Below, piece after piece: positions 1 through 12,900 of a stretch of DNA of 64,000 nucleotides (positions within the stretch are counted from its first letter, which is position 1; every line of letters starts with the position of its first letter). Position numbers and translations under genes: made by a program. Source of the stretch: Kryptolebias marmoratus (Eukaryota > Chordata > Actinopteri > Cyprinodontiformes > Rivulidae). A model generated the notes under the pieces. It was not told where the DNA came from. It saw only the letters and a list, made by a program, of their open reading frames with translations, and ran no database searches. The DNA lies in assembly GCF_001649575.2 (NCBI RefSeq), contig NC_051431.1:2734142-2798141 (forward strand), read 5' to 3'.

Positions 1-150
1 GCTGCACTTCGTCTGGCCCCTCACCTAGGACCTGTCTGCCTTGGGTGACCCTACTAGGGGCATGAAGCCCCTGACAGCATAGCTCCTAGGATCATTGGGA
101 CACTCAAACCCCTCCACCACGATAAGGTGGCAGCCCAGGGAGAAACAGAT
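1..150 (-). mobile_element. LINE (non-LTR retrotransposon) fragment
   Basis: This segment resembles a very common teleost non-LTR retrotransposon region, with phrases such as cctaggatcattgggacac and ccaccacgataaggtgg. It is cut by the window edge, so its length and insertion site cannot be judged. The family name (Rex/RTE or L2-like) is uncertain. It lies beyond the last calpain exon that could be placed, so it sits either in a calpain intron or downstream of the gene. Confidence 0.5.
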
Positions 151-996
151 TCATATCTGCAATAAAACAAATATCTTAACTTTCAGAGTTTTAAAATATT
201 TTTAGCGGTTATAAAAGCAAGATAACAACAGCAGTTCCATAACACAGAAACTTATAACCAGGTGATATGTTTAAAAGTTAATTTCTTTATAGTTGATGTT
301 AAATCAGCATCCCTTTAAATGCAGATATTTTCACTCATCTGCTCGTATGAGTCAGGCCTGATGAATCACTTAAACACCTCATAAAACTGCATCAGCAGCT
401 AAAGTTCACATTTAAATGAGATTTATTTTATGTTGGAGAACAAACATGATATTAGTCCAGATTTATAACCCAGGTTTTATTAAGAGAACATCACAGAACT
501 TTGTGTAGGCCTTGTACAAACAGCAAGTTTAGTTCGTTATTAGTTAGTTATTTCCTGTAACTGTGTTTCTGGAAACAAATATTAATTTTAGACTTGCAGA
601 GATTCAATAAAGAGGAAGAATTAACTTGGAATATTCTAAAATCTTTTGCTATAATTATTTAAAAATATTCTTTAGGCATGAATATTCACTTTTTTAGTCT
701 ATAAAAAAGGTGTTTAAAATAAAAACTACTGTACTTTTTGTTTTGTAGAAACTGTAGATTTATTTCTGTTTTCATGGGAAACTTTCCCTCTGACCAATAT
801 GGCTGCCGTATTGACTTGTCCTTATAAATAAATTAAAACAAGTAAAGAGAAGGGGAAAAAAGCAGAGAAGAAGAAGAAGTTAATCTTTGTGTTTTGGCAC
901 CTCCTGCTGGTGACACAAAGTCAGAAAAACCCTGAACTGAAAGTTTGCTGCCAGTAAAAAGTGATTTTCTGTATTTATTGTTCCTGCATGACTCAC

Positions 997-3900
997 CTGC
1001 TGCCTTCAGCGCTGGGAGGACTTCTTGGTACTCAAGGGAATAAGTTTTATTCTTGTCAAACACCAGGAAGATGTCCTGAAGAGAGAAAAACAGACTTAAA
1101 GGAAACTGAACCACACGTTTATCTGATGTGGAACATCCAGAGTCAAATGAAGGTTCCTGTTAGAGTTATTTCTTTGAATTGTACCTTTCTCTCACTCTAT
1201 TACACTCAATAAATCATAAATTATATTTTATATCAATCCTCCTGCTGTCTCTCGTACCGTCCACCTCCTGATCTTGTCCCACAGCGTCTGGAACTCCGGC
1301 CAGTTCAGCTGAGCGATGCCTTGGCTCTGCAGAAAACCCCCCGGTCAAGAAAAATCACCTAAAAATAATCCTGACAGTCCCTGAACGCAGCACGGAGTCA
1401 GCAGCCTGACAGGTGAAAGGCGGGTGATAATGTTTCTGCCTCTGTCTGTGTTTGCTTGTGTAATGAGGTTTGGTTATAATGTTAATTTTAAGGTTACAAC
1501 CCAAACGGCTGCAGCTCTTAACTTGGTGTAAAACTCTGGGATTAAAGGCAGCGGGTAATATGCATTCCTTCCAGGAAGAGCTTTAACTTGAACTGATTTT
1601 CTTTTATGCAAGTATTTTAAAAACTTAGGCTATAAAGACATAAAAAGCCCTAAAAATGCTGTGGTCAGCCACATTAGTTAGTTAAATACTTCTGTTTATG
1701 ACGGATTTATCTGTTTTCCTAAAAACACCTCCTGCTGACTGTTTTTATTTGCACAGCCTTCTGGGAAAATCTTCTGATTTTGCGAATCAAAACCACAGAT
1801 TTTTTTTTTTTTTTCCAAAGGATACGTCCATCAGGACCACCAGACTCTTGCAGTGCTCCAGAGCCAAGAACTTCTCACTTCCAGCCAACACTGAAGCCAA
1901 CAGAGAGAGGAAGAGGAGGCCATTTTTATTTATTATCTAAAACAAGCCACTCCTCTGAGAGGTTTTTGCTTGTCAGGTTTGTGCTGCACATGCAGGCAGG
2001 TATTAAGACTCAAACAGAGAATATTACGATTCAATCTTTAACCCGTCGGAGTAAAACCACTGACCTCCCTGCTGGATGGCCTCAGTCAGAAGGCGGTGGA
2101 GGTGCAGCGGTTTGCAAAGTCCTTTCTGAAGACAGAGAACAAGAACACAGACACACTGACAGCCCTCCTCAGAGTTCAGGGAGTGTTATGATCCCGCTCA
2201 GAGCTGCAGGAGCGCTCCCAGGCGGGTTATTAAACGCAGGTGAAGCTCACCTTGTTGCAATGCTTCTTGTACAGATTTCTAATGGATTTAAGAGAAGGAA
2301 GAGCTGCCTGGTGAGGAAATGAAAGCTGCAGGGGGGAATAAAAAAAAGCATGGATTCAAAAACAAACTTTTATTCTTACAGATTTCCTTTCAGATCTTAA
2401 TTTTACAAACTGATCAATGATTAGTTAATCACTTCCACTAACAGCTCGCCTTTACAAATAAAATAATCAGAACTAAAGACTTTAATCTGATAAAAATCTT
2501 ATTTGACTCTTTAGATTCTACATTTGTTAAACAAAAACTTGTTTTTCTCCAAATAAATCAATTAATCAGCAGGAAAAAACAGTTCTTTAAACAGAAAATG
2601 CTCAGACAGATTTGTTTATAAAAGTTTAACTTATTTTTAACTGATATATGCAGATATTTTTTATTATTTACTTTATTTTGTTCCTCATTTAATCATGATG
2701 ATTGAAGTTTGTGATTCAGGACTAATTTTCATGCATTTAAACATTAAAATATTAACTTATCTTAGTTACTTTTCTTATCTTAGGCTTAAAGGTTCATTTG
2801 TTTTCTTGTTCAAAAGGAAAAAAATGTTCAGACTTGTTAAAGTTAAAACGTTTTGTTTGTGACTGATCAACACAAACCATAATTTACTAACTTCTTTTTT
2901 GTTGTTTGGAAATTAAGGATCTTTTTTCACCTAAAGTTGGTCAGTTTGAGGATTAAATGGCTGAATGATAACATGAAAGATGGAGCTTGATGCAGTGTCT
3001 CATGGAGAATCAGACTTTTATTCTGAAGGTACAGGGTTCACGTTTCATGTCAGACTTTTATTCTGAAGGACCAGGGTTCAAGTTTCATGTCAGACAAGAG
3101 AAGTCTGGGACGATTCGAAGTAAAGAAAGAGGGAATTTGTTTAATTTGAGCAATTCAACGGGACAAATTCATATTTATTTAACTCTTAAGACGGTTTGTT
3201 TAGATATAAAACAAACAATCCAGTCGAGAGCTTGAGTTTAGTTTGTCTTCATGTTTCATTTGTTGTACTTCTGTTTAATTTGAAGCTGAAAGCAAACAGT
3301 AAAAACATGTTTACTCTTCATAAAACAACACAGAGTCTTACAAAGCAAAGCTTCAGCTGTTTGTGTTTCAGTTGAGCTCGTTTTGGTGAAACATGTAAAC
3401 GCTCAAGTTTTCCCACTGATTTCATTTGGATGCGATCTTTTCCTGCAATTAATGTTTGTTAAATATATCATCGCCTGAACAGGGACTTGAACCCTGGACC
3501 CTCAGATTAAAAGTCTGATGCTCTACCGACTGAGCTATCCGGGCTCTGAGAGGAAAGCAGGAGGGAAATTATTTGGATCATTTCCGTCTGGATTAACGAG
3601 GACAACATAAATGGGTTTATTTTATGTTCTCGACACGTCGTTTCCTTCTTTTTGAGTTTGAATCGAACAGTAAAAACCTGTTTAACCTCCTTTAGTTGAA
3701 CTGTTTCACTTCTTGTTTTTAGAGGAATAAAAAGTCTGTTTCCTCTGAGCTCTGCAGGCTCAGTTTACCTTCAGGAGACACAAACATTTAGTTAATTTAG
3801 AAGGTTAAAAACATGAAATTGTACCTCTGTTTCTGAAGAGACATCATGAGGAGCTGGTCTGTCAGCTGGACTGAAAACAAAACAAAACAAAACATCAGAA

Positions 3901-6900
3901 TCAGATTCATGGCAACAAAACAAGACGATAAAGACTTCAGTTATCAGGAAATATTTATTGTATGAATGCTGACTCAGCAAACCTGCTGTTTTTATCTTCT
4001 TTGTCATGTTAGCTTTTAGCTGGCCTTTGGCTGCTTCAGCTTCTAGTTAATGTTTTGCTACTTTTAGCTTTTAGCTAGCCTTTTCTTATGTTGGCTTTTA
4101 GCTAGCCTTTTGCTGCTTTAGCTTCTAGTTACTGTTTTGCTACTTTTAGCTAGCCTTTTCTTATGTTAGCTTTTAGCTAGCCTTTTCTTATGTTAGCTTT
4201 TAGCTATTCCTTTAATACTTTTACTTTTATCTAACAGTTTGCTTCTTTTAGCTAGCCTTTTATTATGTTAGCTTTTAGCTGGCCTTTTGATGCTTTAGCT
4301 TCTAGTTAATGTTTTGCTCCTTTTAGCTTATAGCTAGCCTTTTGCTACTTTTAGCTACTCCTTTAATACTTTTACTTTTATCTAACAGTTTGCTTCTTTT
4401 AGCTAGCGTTTTGCTGCTTATAGCTTTTAGCCATAATTAGTATAAATATTTGATCCTTTTTGGTATTTTAGCTTGCCTGTATGTACATGTAGAGATCCTG
4501 TTTCTGCTTTTAGCTTCTAGATACCGTTCAGCTACTTTTAGCTGGTATTCTGCTACTTTTAGCTCAAACAACTCAGTTTCAGCTACTTCAGCACTCAACC
4601 TCCACACTACACAAAACAGTTTGTGCTTTAATAAGTGTTTCATATTTAAAGCGGTCTTTTTGGACCCGGAGGCAGGACTCACGTGGCTTTGTTGCCGCGC
4701 TCCATCAGGACCCGCAGGAGGAACTCCCCCTGCTGATTGGGCTCCTGCGTGGACGGGATGATGATGTAACGACCCGGAGGAAGCGACCGGCGCAGAACCA
4801 CCTCCCGACGCGAGGAGTACTGCTGGTGGAGGAGTGGGTGGAGCCTCTGCAGGTCGTCAGGTGACAGGTGTGTGTTCTGAGGGTGAGCCTGGAGACACAG
4901 AACTCTACTGAGCCTCATTCTGGTAAAAACACAGATCTGAAGGATGTCTGAAGGATTTATACTTTTATTTAAAGTACTTTTTATGATGAGTAAATAAAGG
5001 GAGACATGTTTACATGCAGGAGACGCTGAGGAAAAGACACAAATATGATGTTTTGTGTCTTTGTATATTCCATTAAATTCAGACTGCAATTAGCTGAAGC
5101 AGATTAGCCTTTATAACTTTATTTATACAACACAAAAGAAACAAAACCATAAAAGAAGAACAAACAAACATCCAAAAATTCAAAGTGAACAGAAACTCAG
5201 ATTTGAACTCTGACTGTAGAGGCCGATTCCTTGTTTCTAACCTCAGATTTGCCTGATTCTGTCATTAAACTGCAGGCTGACGGTCTGTGTTTAACGCCCA
5301 CATCGGCACGACTCAGCTGAAAAACCTCGATTATAGATATGAGTTACATTTAAACACTCAACAGGCTAACATTTTTTGAGGAATTTCTTTTTATTTTTTG
5401 AGTCTTTTTGCAGCTTGTGTTAAATTTCCTTCCCTCTGTGAGTTAAATGAGACGTCGCCTGAACAGGGACTTGAACCCTGGACCCTCAGATTAAAAGTCT
5501 GATGCTCTACCGACTGAGCTATCCAGGCTCTGACACAACATACACAGACGTGTGCTGTCAGGGTTATTAATCGGATCAGAAACTGTGTGTGTGTGTGTAC
5601 CGGGTAAATGTGCAGGCCGATGTTGAGGTGAACTCCTTTGCGCCTCTGGTATTTCTGCATCAGAGCCAAAACGAAGGTGCAGGTCTTCTGGCTGTTGGTG
5701 GGGTCGTGGTCCGCCTCCGAGAGGACCAGGAGGAACTGGGGGTTCTGCCAGAACCAGCCTGCAGAACCAAAAACACACCCCTGCTTTCACCAGGACTATA
5801 ACCTCTCTGATATGCACTCTGGCCAGGAGGAGGAAATCAATCAAACTGATGACGGTTAGTTTTAGAGTCACAGGGGTGAAGATGGACACGTCTGTCTGCA
5901 TCAGAGGAAGTCCAGCAGCTGAACGCGTTTCATTTCCTGACAAACAATTTAAACTCACCTTGAGCTTCTATGCCCATCAAACTAACAGGACAATAATGTT
6001 TCAACTCTTTAATCTTTAAATCCTAAAGGGAAACACATAAACTTCTGCATCTGTTTTTGTGTTTTTCATTCTGCAGCAAACTGCCTCCTGGCTGAGGTCA
6101 GGTTGATTTATCTTGGCTTTATCTGAGAGGATCTGCCCAAATAAAAGTTTAATCAGACCACACCTCCACAGACAGACGGCGTGCAAATAAACTTGTCCAA
6201 ACCTGATGTCAGGTTAAAGATTATCACAGAAAACAAATGACACAGCCTGTCAGCAGACTCTGAAACTTCTTCATTAAAATGCTTACAGTAGACTCAAGAC
6301 AGGAAATGAAACATGTAAACTGGAATTAGAGCTTCGTCTCTGTCGATGTCTGGTGCTTTTTAAAACTCAGATGAAGTCGTTCATGAACCTCACCGCTGAC
6401 AGGAGAGCCTCCCGCCGTGATGCTCGGCACCCAGGTCCCGTGGTGCATGACGCAGCTCCACAGCTGCTCGCCGGCGCCGGGCTCGCTCATCCCGTCGGTC
6501 ATGTGACACACCTCCATCACGTCGAAGTGCAGCTGGAAGTCTGACACCGACATCCTGACGGAGGCAGAAACACGTGAGCTGAACGACCAGAACCAGCTAG
6601 GCTCAGCAGCTGCTCTGACAGTTTAAGCTTTTGTTCTGCTGCTTACAGTTTCAGCTCGTGTTTTGCTCATTTCAGCTTCTATAGCTGTATCCAGCAGTCA
6701 TTCAGCTCTCAGTATTCACAGGTTTGTAGTTCACCCTCTGACCTTTGAATAACTGTCTCAGTTTGTTTACAGAAAGGAGTGTCTGAGTTTTGCTGCTCTG
6801 TGTTGTATACATTAAAGAAAAGGATGTGAGCAGAACGAGTTTGTTTGCGAAGGGTGTAGTGTAAAAGTCCGAGGCAGAAGTGATGAAAACTCACCAGAAC

Positions 6901-9900
6901 TCGCCGTCCTCCCGCCGGACTCTGCCGAGTCGTCTCTGCTCCTCGTCGCTCACCGTCTTCCACTCTGGACTGAAACAAGACAAACAGGAAGGACGTCAAC
7001 GTTTAAGTCTGTCAAATTTCTAACGTTCGGCGGGGGCTTCTTTGCTCCCATGAGATGACAAGATCCAGTAATAAAAAGAGCCATTATTGACCCCTAATTC
7101 TGGTGAAACATCGTCAGGGAGGAGATCACGAAATTTGTTCTGGTTCTGCCAAAACCCCCAGTTCCACCAACACTCATATCCTGCATCTGAAGGTGATGAT
7201 GATATTTTGGCTCAGAGCCTGGATAGCTCAGTCGGTAGAGCATCAGACTTTTAATCTGAGGGTCCAGGGTTCAAGTCCCTGTTCAGGCGATGCTGTATTT
7301 GCAAAAAGACTGTTGAAGAAGAATGGGCAGGCATCTTAATTTGACTCCAGAAACTGATCCGATGAAGCAGAACATCCAGTAATTACTTCCTGATTAAACC
7401 TGACTGTTGGTTCAGGAGGGTCTTCTGGTAACAAACACACAAAAGTGAAAACATTTTTATTATTTAGGCAGCTGTGGCTCAGTGGTTAGAGCAGCCATCC
7501 TATAATGAGACAGTTGAAGGTTCAATTCCACCAGTGTGCCACATGTCAAAAGGTCCTTGGGCAAGAACTGAACCCATCACTGGCTCCAGTGTATGAATGT
7601 GATCTGAAGAACTGATTAGACTCTGTAGATTGATTTATTCAGGCTAGCATTCAGAGAGTCAGGGCTGTGTGGATGAGTAAATGAGGTTATAGAGCTTTGA
7701 GTGGCCTGATTGGAAAGTAAAGTGCTTTATAAATCCAGCCCATCTACCATTATCACTCACCACAGAAAGGCTGATTCTGATTATTTTACCAACCTTCCGG
7801 AGTCACTCCAGGGCCCAAACCACTCTCTGTTCCCCCAGGGGTTGAGGATTCGAACCAAATCTACGACTCCATAAGCCGTCTTCACCTGAGAGGAAACGAG
7901 AACAGGATGAAGCAGGTGGGAGCAGCGAGACGAGAACTGGTCTCGTCAGGATTATCTGAGGCAGTGGGGGAACACAGAAACAGTTTCAAATCTCTGCAAT
8001 GGAGATATGACGTCCTTTTGAACGGCTCTTTAACTCGGATCACAGGCAGTAAAGAGAATTTCTTTTTTTTTTACCCTGCAAGATCCAGATCCTACAGCAG
8101 GGGTGGCCAATCCTGGTCCTCGAGGGCCACCATCCTGCAGGTTTTCCTTGTTTCTCTGCTCCAACACCCCTGATTCAGAGGTTAAATCACCTCTTCATGT
8201 TCTGCAGAAGCCTGTTAATCACCCATTGATTCAGATCAGCTGTATTGGAGCAGAGAAACAAGTAAAACCTGCAGGATGGTGGCCCTCCAGGACCAGGGTT
8301 GGCCACCTCTCTCCTATAGTTAGGGTTGGTTTGGGTTTCCTGAAGTATCCCTTAGTTCTGCTGCTATAGGCTCAGACTGCTGGAGGACAAACTGTCCACA
8401 TGTCCTCACTCTGCTGCTGTCTTTACCTGCTCTACTCTCCATGTTTGTATTTGTAATTATATATTACCATTAACATGTGTTTTTCTTCAAGCCTGGTTCT
8501 GGTTCTGCTGGAGGTTTCTTCCTGTTAAAAGGTAGTTTTTTCTTTCCACTGTCTCCTTCATGCTGCTCAGGCTGGAAGTGAAAATTTGACGCAATCTGCT
8601 GGCTTCCTTAGACAGATAACTTTTACTAATTGGCTCTTTAAAATGTATGTGAAGAGACTTGAGGTGACTCTTGTTGTGATTTGGTGCTTTATAAATAAAC
8701 TGAATTGAATTTAAAGAGCCCTAAATCCCATTTCTCCTCTGTAATAAAGAATGTGTTCAGGAACAGGTACCTTCTCAACTGCTGTGAGAGAGTAGGCATG
8801 TCTGAACATGATCCCCAGTTCGTTCATCTGTTCCAGAGGACCCTGGAGAGGAGAAAACATCCACCCACATTCAGTTACATGACTGTTTCATGACTCATTA
8901 CATGCAAGTGTGTGTTCAGTACAGACTCCAACACGGTGATATCTGACACTGCAACCATCTTAAAGGCTCCTGATTGAAGTTAAATATACAACTAATCATC
9001 AAACAACTAACAAACAATCAAAGATGTCACATTCCTCTTAAAAGTCAGTCATTTTACTGCATCTAGACATTAAAATTCAACCACAATGCAGTGCTTAGTC
9101 AGTGGGCTTCTTTTGCATTTAATTTATAAAATGGATGATGTATTTTAAACTGTGGAACCAGCTCCTTCATATCAGACAGGCTTCAACTCTCATTTTAATA
9201 CAGCATGAGAGTTTATATTTTTAACTGTATGATTTTATGCTTTATCACATTTTAATTGTTTTTATGGTTTGGTGTTATCTTTTTAACTATTTATTGTTTT
9301 GTGTGCAGGGATTCGGCCAGTTTTTCTTGCTTTTAAATGTGTTATGTAAATAAATCTGGTTTGATCTGATCACATACATGTCATTATCTAGTTCTAGCAT
9401 GTTCCAAGTATGCCACAACAGTTCCTGCTGTGAGCAGACTCGTATAACCTGTCTGTTTATAGGCCTGTGGGGCTTATTTCAACTACAGCTGAAGAGACTG
9501 GTTTTTTAAACACATCAAAAATGCCCTGGCATTGAAATTTGTTTAGTATCAATTGGCAAACAGAAAGAACAGGTCCACAGAAAACACCACTCCACACAGT
9601 ACCCCGTTACCTAGAGCATAAAAACACAAACTTTAGGCTTATTTTTGTTCATTTCAGTTCAGCTTTCAATAACACCACTGCTCTTTGCAAGTGGAACCTG
9701 CTTCCTTCACACCTCAGGTCCAGAGATCAAACCAGAACCACCACAGCCTCCTCCTCCAGCTGTACCTTGTTGTTGGCACAGTTAATGAGCGCTCCTTTGG
9801 CCAAGAAGTGTCTCAGGAGGTCCGGGAGGTTTGAGGTCAACAAGGTGATGTTAAAAACTTCAGCCACTCCGCCTGTCATGTCCACCATGGCTTCATGAGG

Positions 9901-12900
9901 GAAACCCATATCCAGAGCTCTGTAACCTCCTTTCAGCCTGGAAACAGAACAAACAAAAACTCAACCACTAAAAACACATCTCTCACTCCATCCTGCCATC
10001 ACCCAGGGATGAGAAATTGTCTTATCTCATCTTATCTTAGCTCATCTCATCTCACCTCCTCTAATATCATCTTGTCTCATCCTGCCCTATCTCATCTCAC
10101 CACATTTTATTTCATCTCATCCTATCTAATCTTGCCTCATCATCTCATTTAATCTCATCTTGTCTCATACTACCCTGTCTATTTTATCTTACTTCATCTC
10201 ATTTTGCCTCATCCTCTCATCTTATCTTGTCTTATCCTATCCTTATGCATCACATTTTATCTTATCTCATCTCATTTTCTTTCATTATGTCTCATCTAAT
10301 TTAATTTTATTATATCCTATCTTATCTCGTCTTGTCTCATCTCATCTCAGTTCATCTCATCTTACCTTATCTCATCTCTTCTAAACTCACCTTACCCTGT
10401 TCTATCTCATCTCATCTAACAGCACTGTTTCTAGAACAAACACCTCTCTGTTCTGACTTGAGTAATCTAATCCTAAATAATGTGAAAATGATCCAGCTGA
10501 CTTGGCCCTTAAACAAACCTTCCCACACTGACAGGTTCTTACTTGGCGTATGCCTTCTCCAGCAGGGAGCTCCAGAACTCCTGTCTTTCAGGAGAGCTGA
10601 GGTAAACCAGCTTGTTTCCCTTCGTTGGCAGCAAGTCATCGATCCTCACCTCCTCCCACTGTCCGTACTGCCAGAACTACACACAGAGACGTGTTTGTCC
10701 TCATTTAAAACTCCCATTGTTTAGAAAATGTACATTATAAAGCTGTCTTTCATTCTTTAGCAGATATGTACACTGAAAGTGAAGCTGCCGTTGTAGCCGT
10801 CCTGGAAGCTCTGATTCAGAGGCACGACCTTCTTGAGCAGCGATGGATGAACCGCCAGAGATGCGATAGCAGAGAGAACCCAGCAGTCACCTGCAGAGGA
10901 CAGGTCATCAGGTTAAAGTCTGTCATAGAGAGTCTTGGTGGCAGATTTAGCCTGAATTGGGACTTGGACACGTGCACAAACAGAGCAGAGTCAATTTGCC
11001 CCCAGTGGTCATTCAAAGCACCTCAAGGCAAACATCTGGTGTCATTTTTATTAAATGCAACAATCGTTAATTCACTGCTTTCTTCATGATAATCTCTTTG
11101 TCTAATAATCAGTTATTCATGCCCTAAAACAGGCTGTTTATAAGCTTTACATGTTGATGTGATCAGCATCATTATTTATGATTAATCTGTTTGACACTGG
11201 CACAGTTATTAAATTATTTTAATGCTGATGAGGTTAAAGCAAAGGAAATAAACAAGACGAGGAACCTGAGAGGAAGGAGCAGCCTGTGGTCGTTCAAAGA
11301 TGTGTATTAACCTGCCTGATTGCATCGTGTAAGAGCGGGCTATAAAAGCTCACGTACTGAGTTGTCCCTGGCAGATGTCGAGCCGTGAAGCTCCGTTGAC
11401 GATGAACTGAGGCGAGGAACAGAGCTCCTGGACACCACAGAGAGATTGATCATCAGTTGAAAAGAAGACGATGGAAACAATTAATCAAACAGAGTTTATA
11501 TAAACAAAACTGGTTCTGAATCAAGTAAGAAGAATCAGTTAGTTGGTTAGTTTAACCACCAGAACAATGTATCATAAATTCACGATAATCCTAGCTCTTT
11601 TGTAGGATTACTCAAAAATCGTAAAAAAAAATAAACAACTAACTATTAAAACTGTTAGTTTCTGGTCAGTCTGTAGGAAAATGTAGGTGTGTCGTTTCTG
11701 AGAAGCAGAAGAAACTTGGTAAACTTGTTCAGTTCAGTCCAGCAGCTGTATTTTCACTCAGTGAATCTTGCAGAAACACATCCTGTATTATGTTCTGAGC
11801 CGCTCAAAGGACAGTTAATCCTCCCGACGTCTCGTGTTTTCTCTACAGTGACAGATTTGATTTCTGCTTGAGACAAAACGACTTCACTAAAGAGACCAAA
11901 ACCTCTGCAGATCGAATTATAATCGACAGAAACAGTTTGTGGTTCATCTCAGAACGTGGTCCGTTCTCCAGAGAGAATCTTACTTTCAGGTTTGAACAGA
12001 TCCCAGAATGACTGAGTCCTTTCTGAGAAGCTGAGGCTGCTCATATGACTCCACAAATTTAACAATAAAACAGTGAAGCGCCGAGGAACAAAGTCCTTTT
12101 CTATAGGTTATAAAACAAAATGAAACCAGTGTAATCAGAGCTCTTGGCCTTCAGATATGAATCTAACATTGATATCCTGAACTACAGCAGCCTGAATGTC
12201 AGCAGGAATGAAGACAAACTTGGACTCTAAGAAGCTCATCAACTAAAAAGAAGATTTAAAAAAGTCCTGAGCCATTTTTTCCCCAAGCAGTCTGGAACGA
12301 AGTTAATTTAAAGTTTAAAGCACTTTGCTACCATCAGGCTTTCACAAAAAGTTACCATTTATTTACCTGAATCTAAAAAAAGGCCAAAGATAACAGCTTG
12401 ACAGACATAAATTAGTATTTTAGCACAAAGAGTGATAAGCATCTCTCAGGTTTTTCCTGTTTCTTAAAAGCGTTACTTTTAAATAAAACCATCTGCTGTA
12501 AAGAGTTTTTTAGACCTCAAACTTCTTCTTTGGTCCTCCACTTTCCTCAGACATTTCAACCAATAAGACTCCTAAAGCCCAAAGAAATACAACAGATTTC
12601 TGTCTTGTAGTTCAGTTTGTAGCTTCACTTTAAGTTAACTTTAAGTTTACTTTTCTAACTGCGCCCATTTGGATGAAGGAGCCGAACTTTACTTTTCTTA
12701 CTCAAACATCCTTGTTTTGTGCACATGAGTGATCTACATCCTGGTAACTTTACTTTTACTTTTACTTTTATTTTTAGAGTCAAATATCAGGACAAAGCAA
12801 AGGTCGAACACCAAACTGTTCTTGACATTTTATTATCTTTGATCAGACAGCATCAGAAATGTAATTAAGTGCTAAATAAACAGACTTACAAACACTGATT

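Larger units (their letters stand above)
2251..3824 (-). other. capn12 intron 12 content
   Basis: Between the exon at 3825-3870 and the one at 2251-2325 the intron holds a tRNA-Lys gene, a 40-bp tandem repeat that resembles part of that tRNA, and otherwise AT-rich unique sequence. No further coding exon was recognised between them; the reading phase (0) matches directly across the intron. Confidence 0.5.

Noticed and set aside
833..960. Possible further calpain exon reading KLSVQGFSDFVSP.
   Set aside because: It resembles an EF-hand helix loosely, but the only acceptor before it (tggcag) gives the wrong frame after the phase-1 exon end at 997.
2987..3235. 82-codon plus-strand frame with a repeated [10 protein letters not shown] / DFYSEGPGF pattern.
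   Set aside because: The repetition comes from the 40-bp tRNA-like tandem units; no protein similarity.
4450..4761. Plus-strand frame of 103 codons.
   Set aside because: It runs through the minisatellite and then antisense through a calpain exon.
10160..10724. Long plus-strand open frames rich in Ser, Leu, His and Ile.
   Set aside because: They come from the pyrimidine-rich tcatc repeat and from the reverse strand of a calpain exon.
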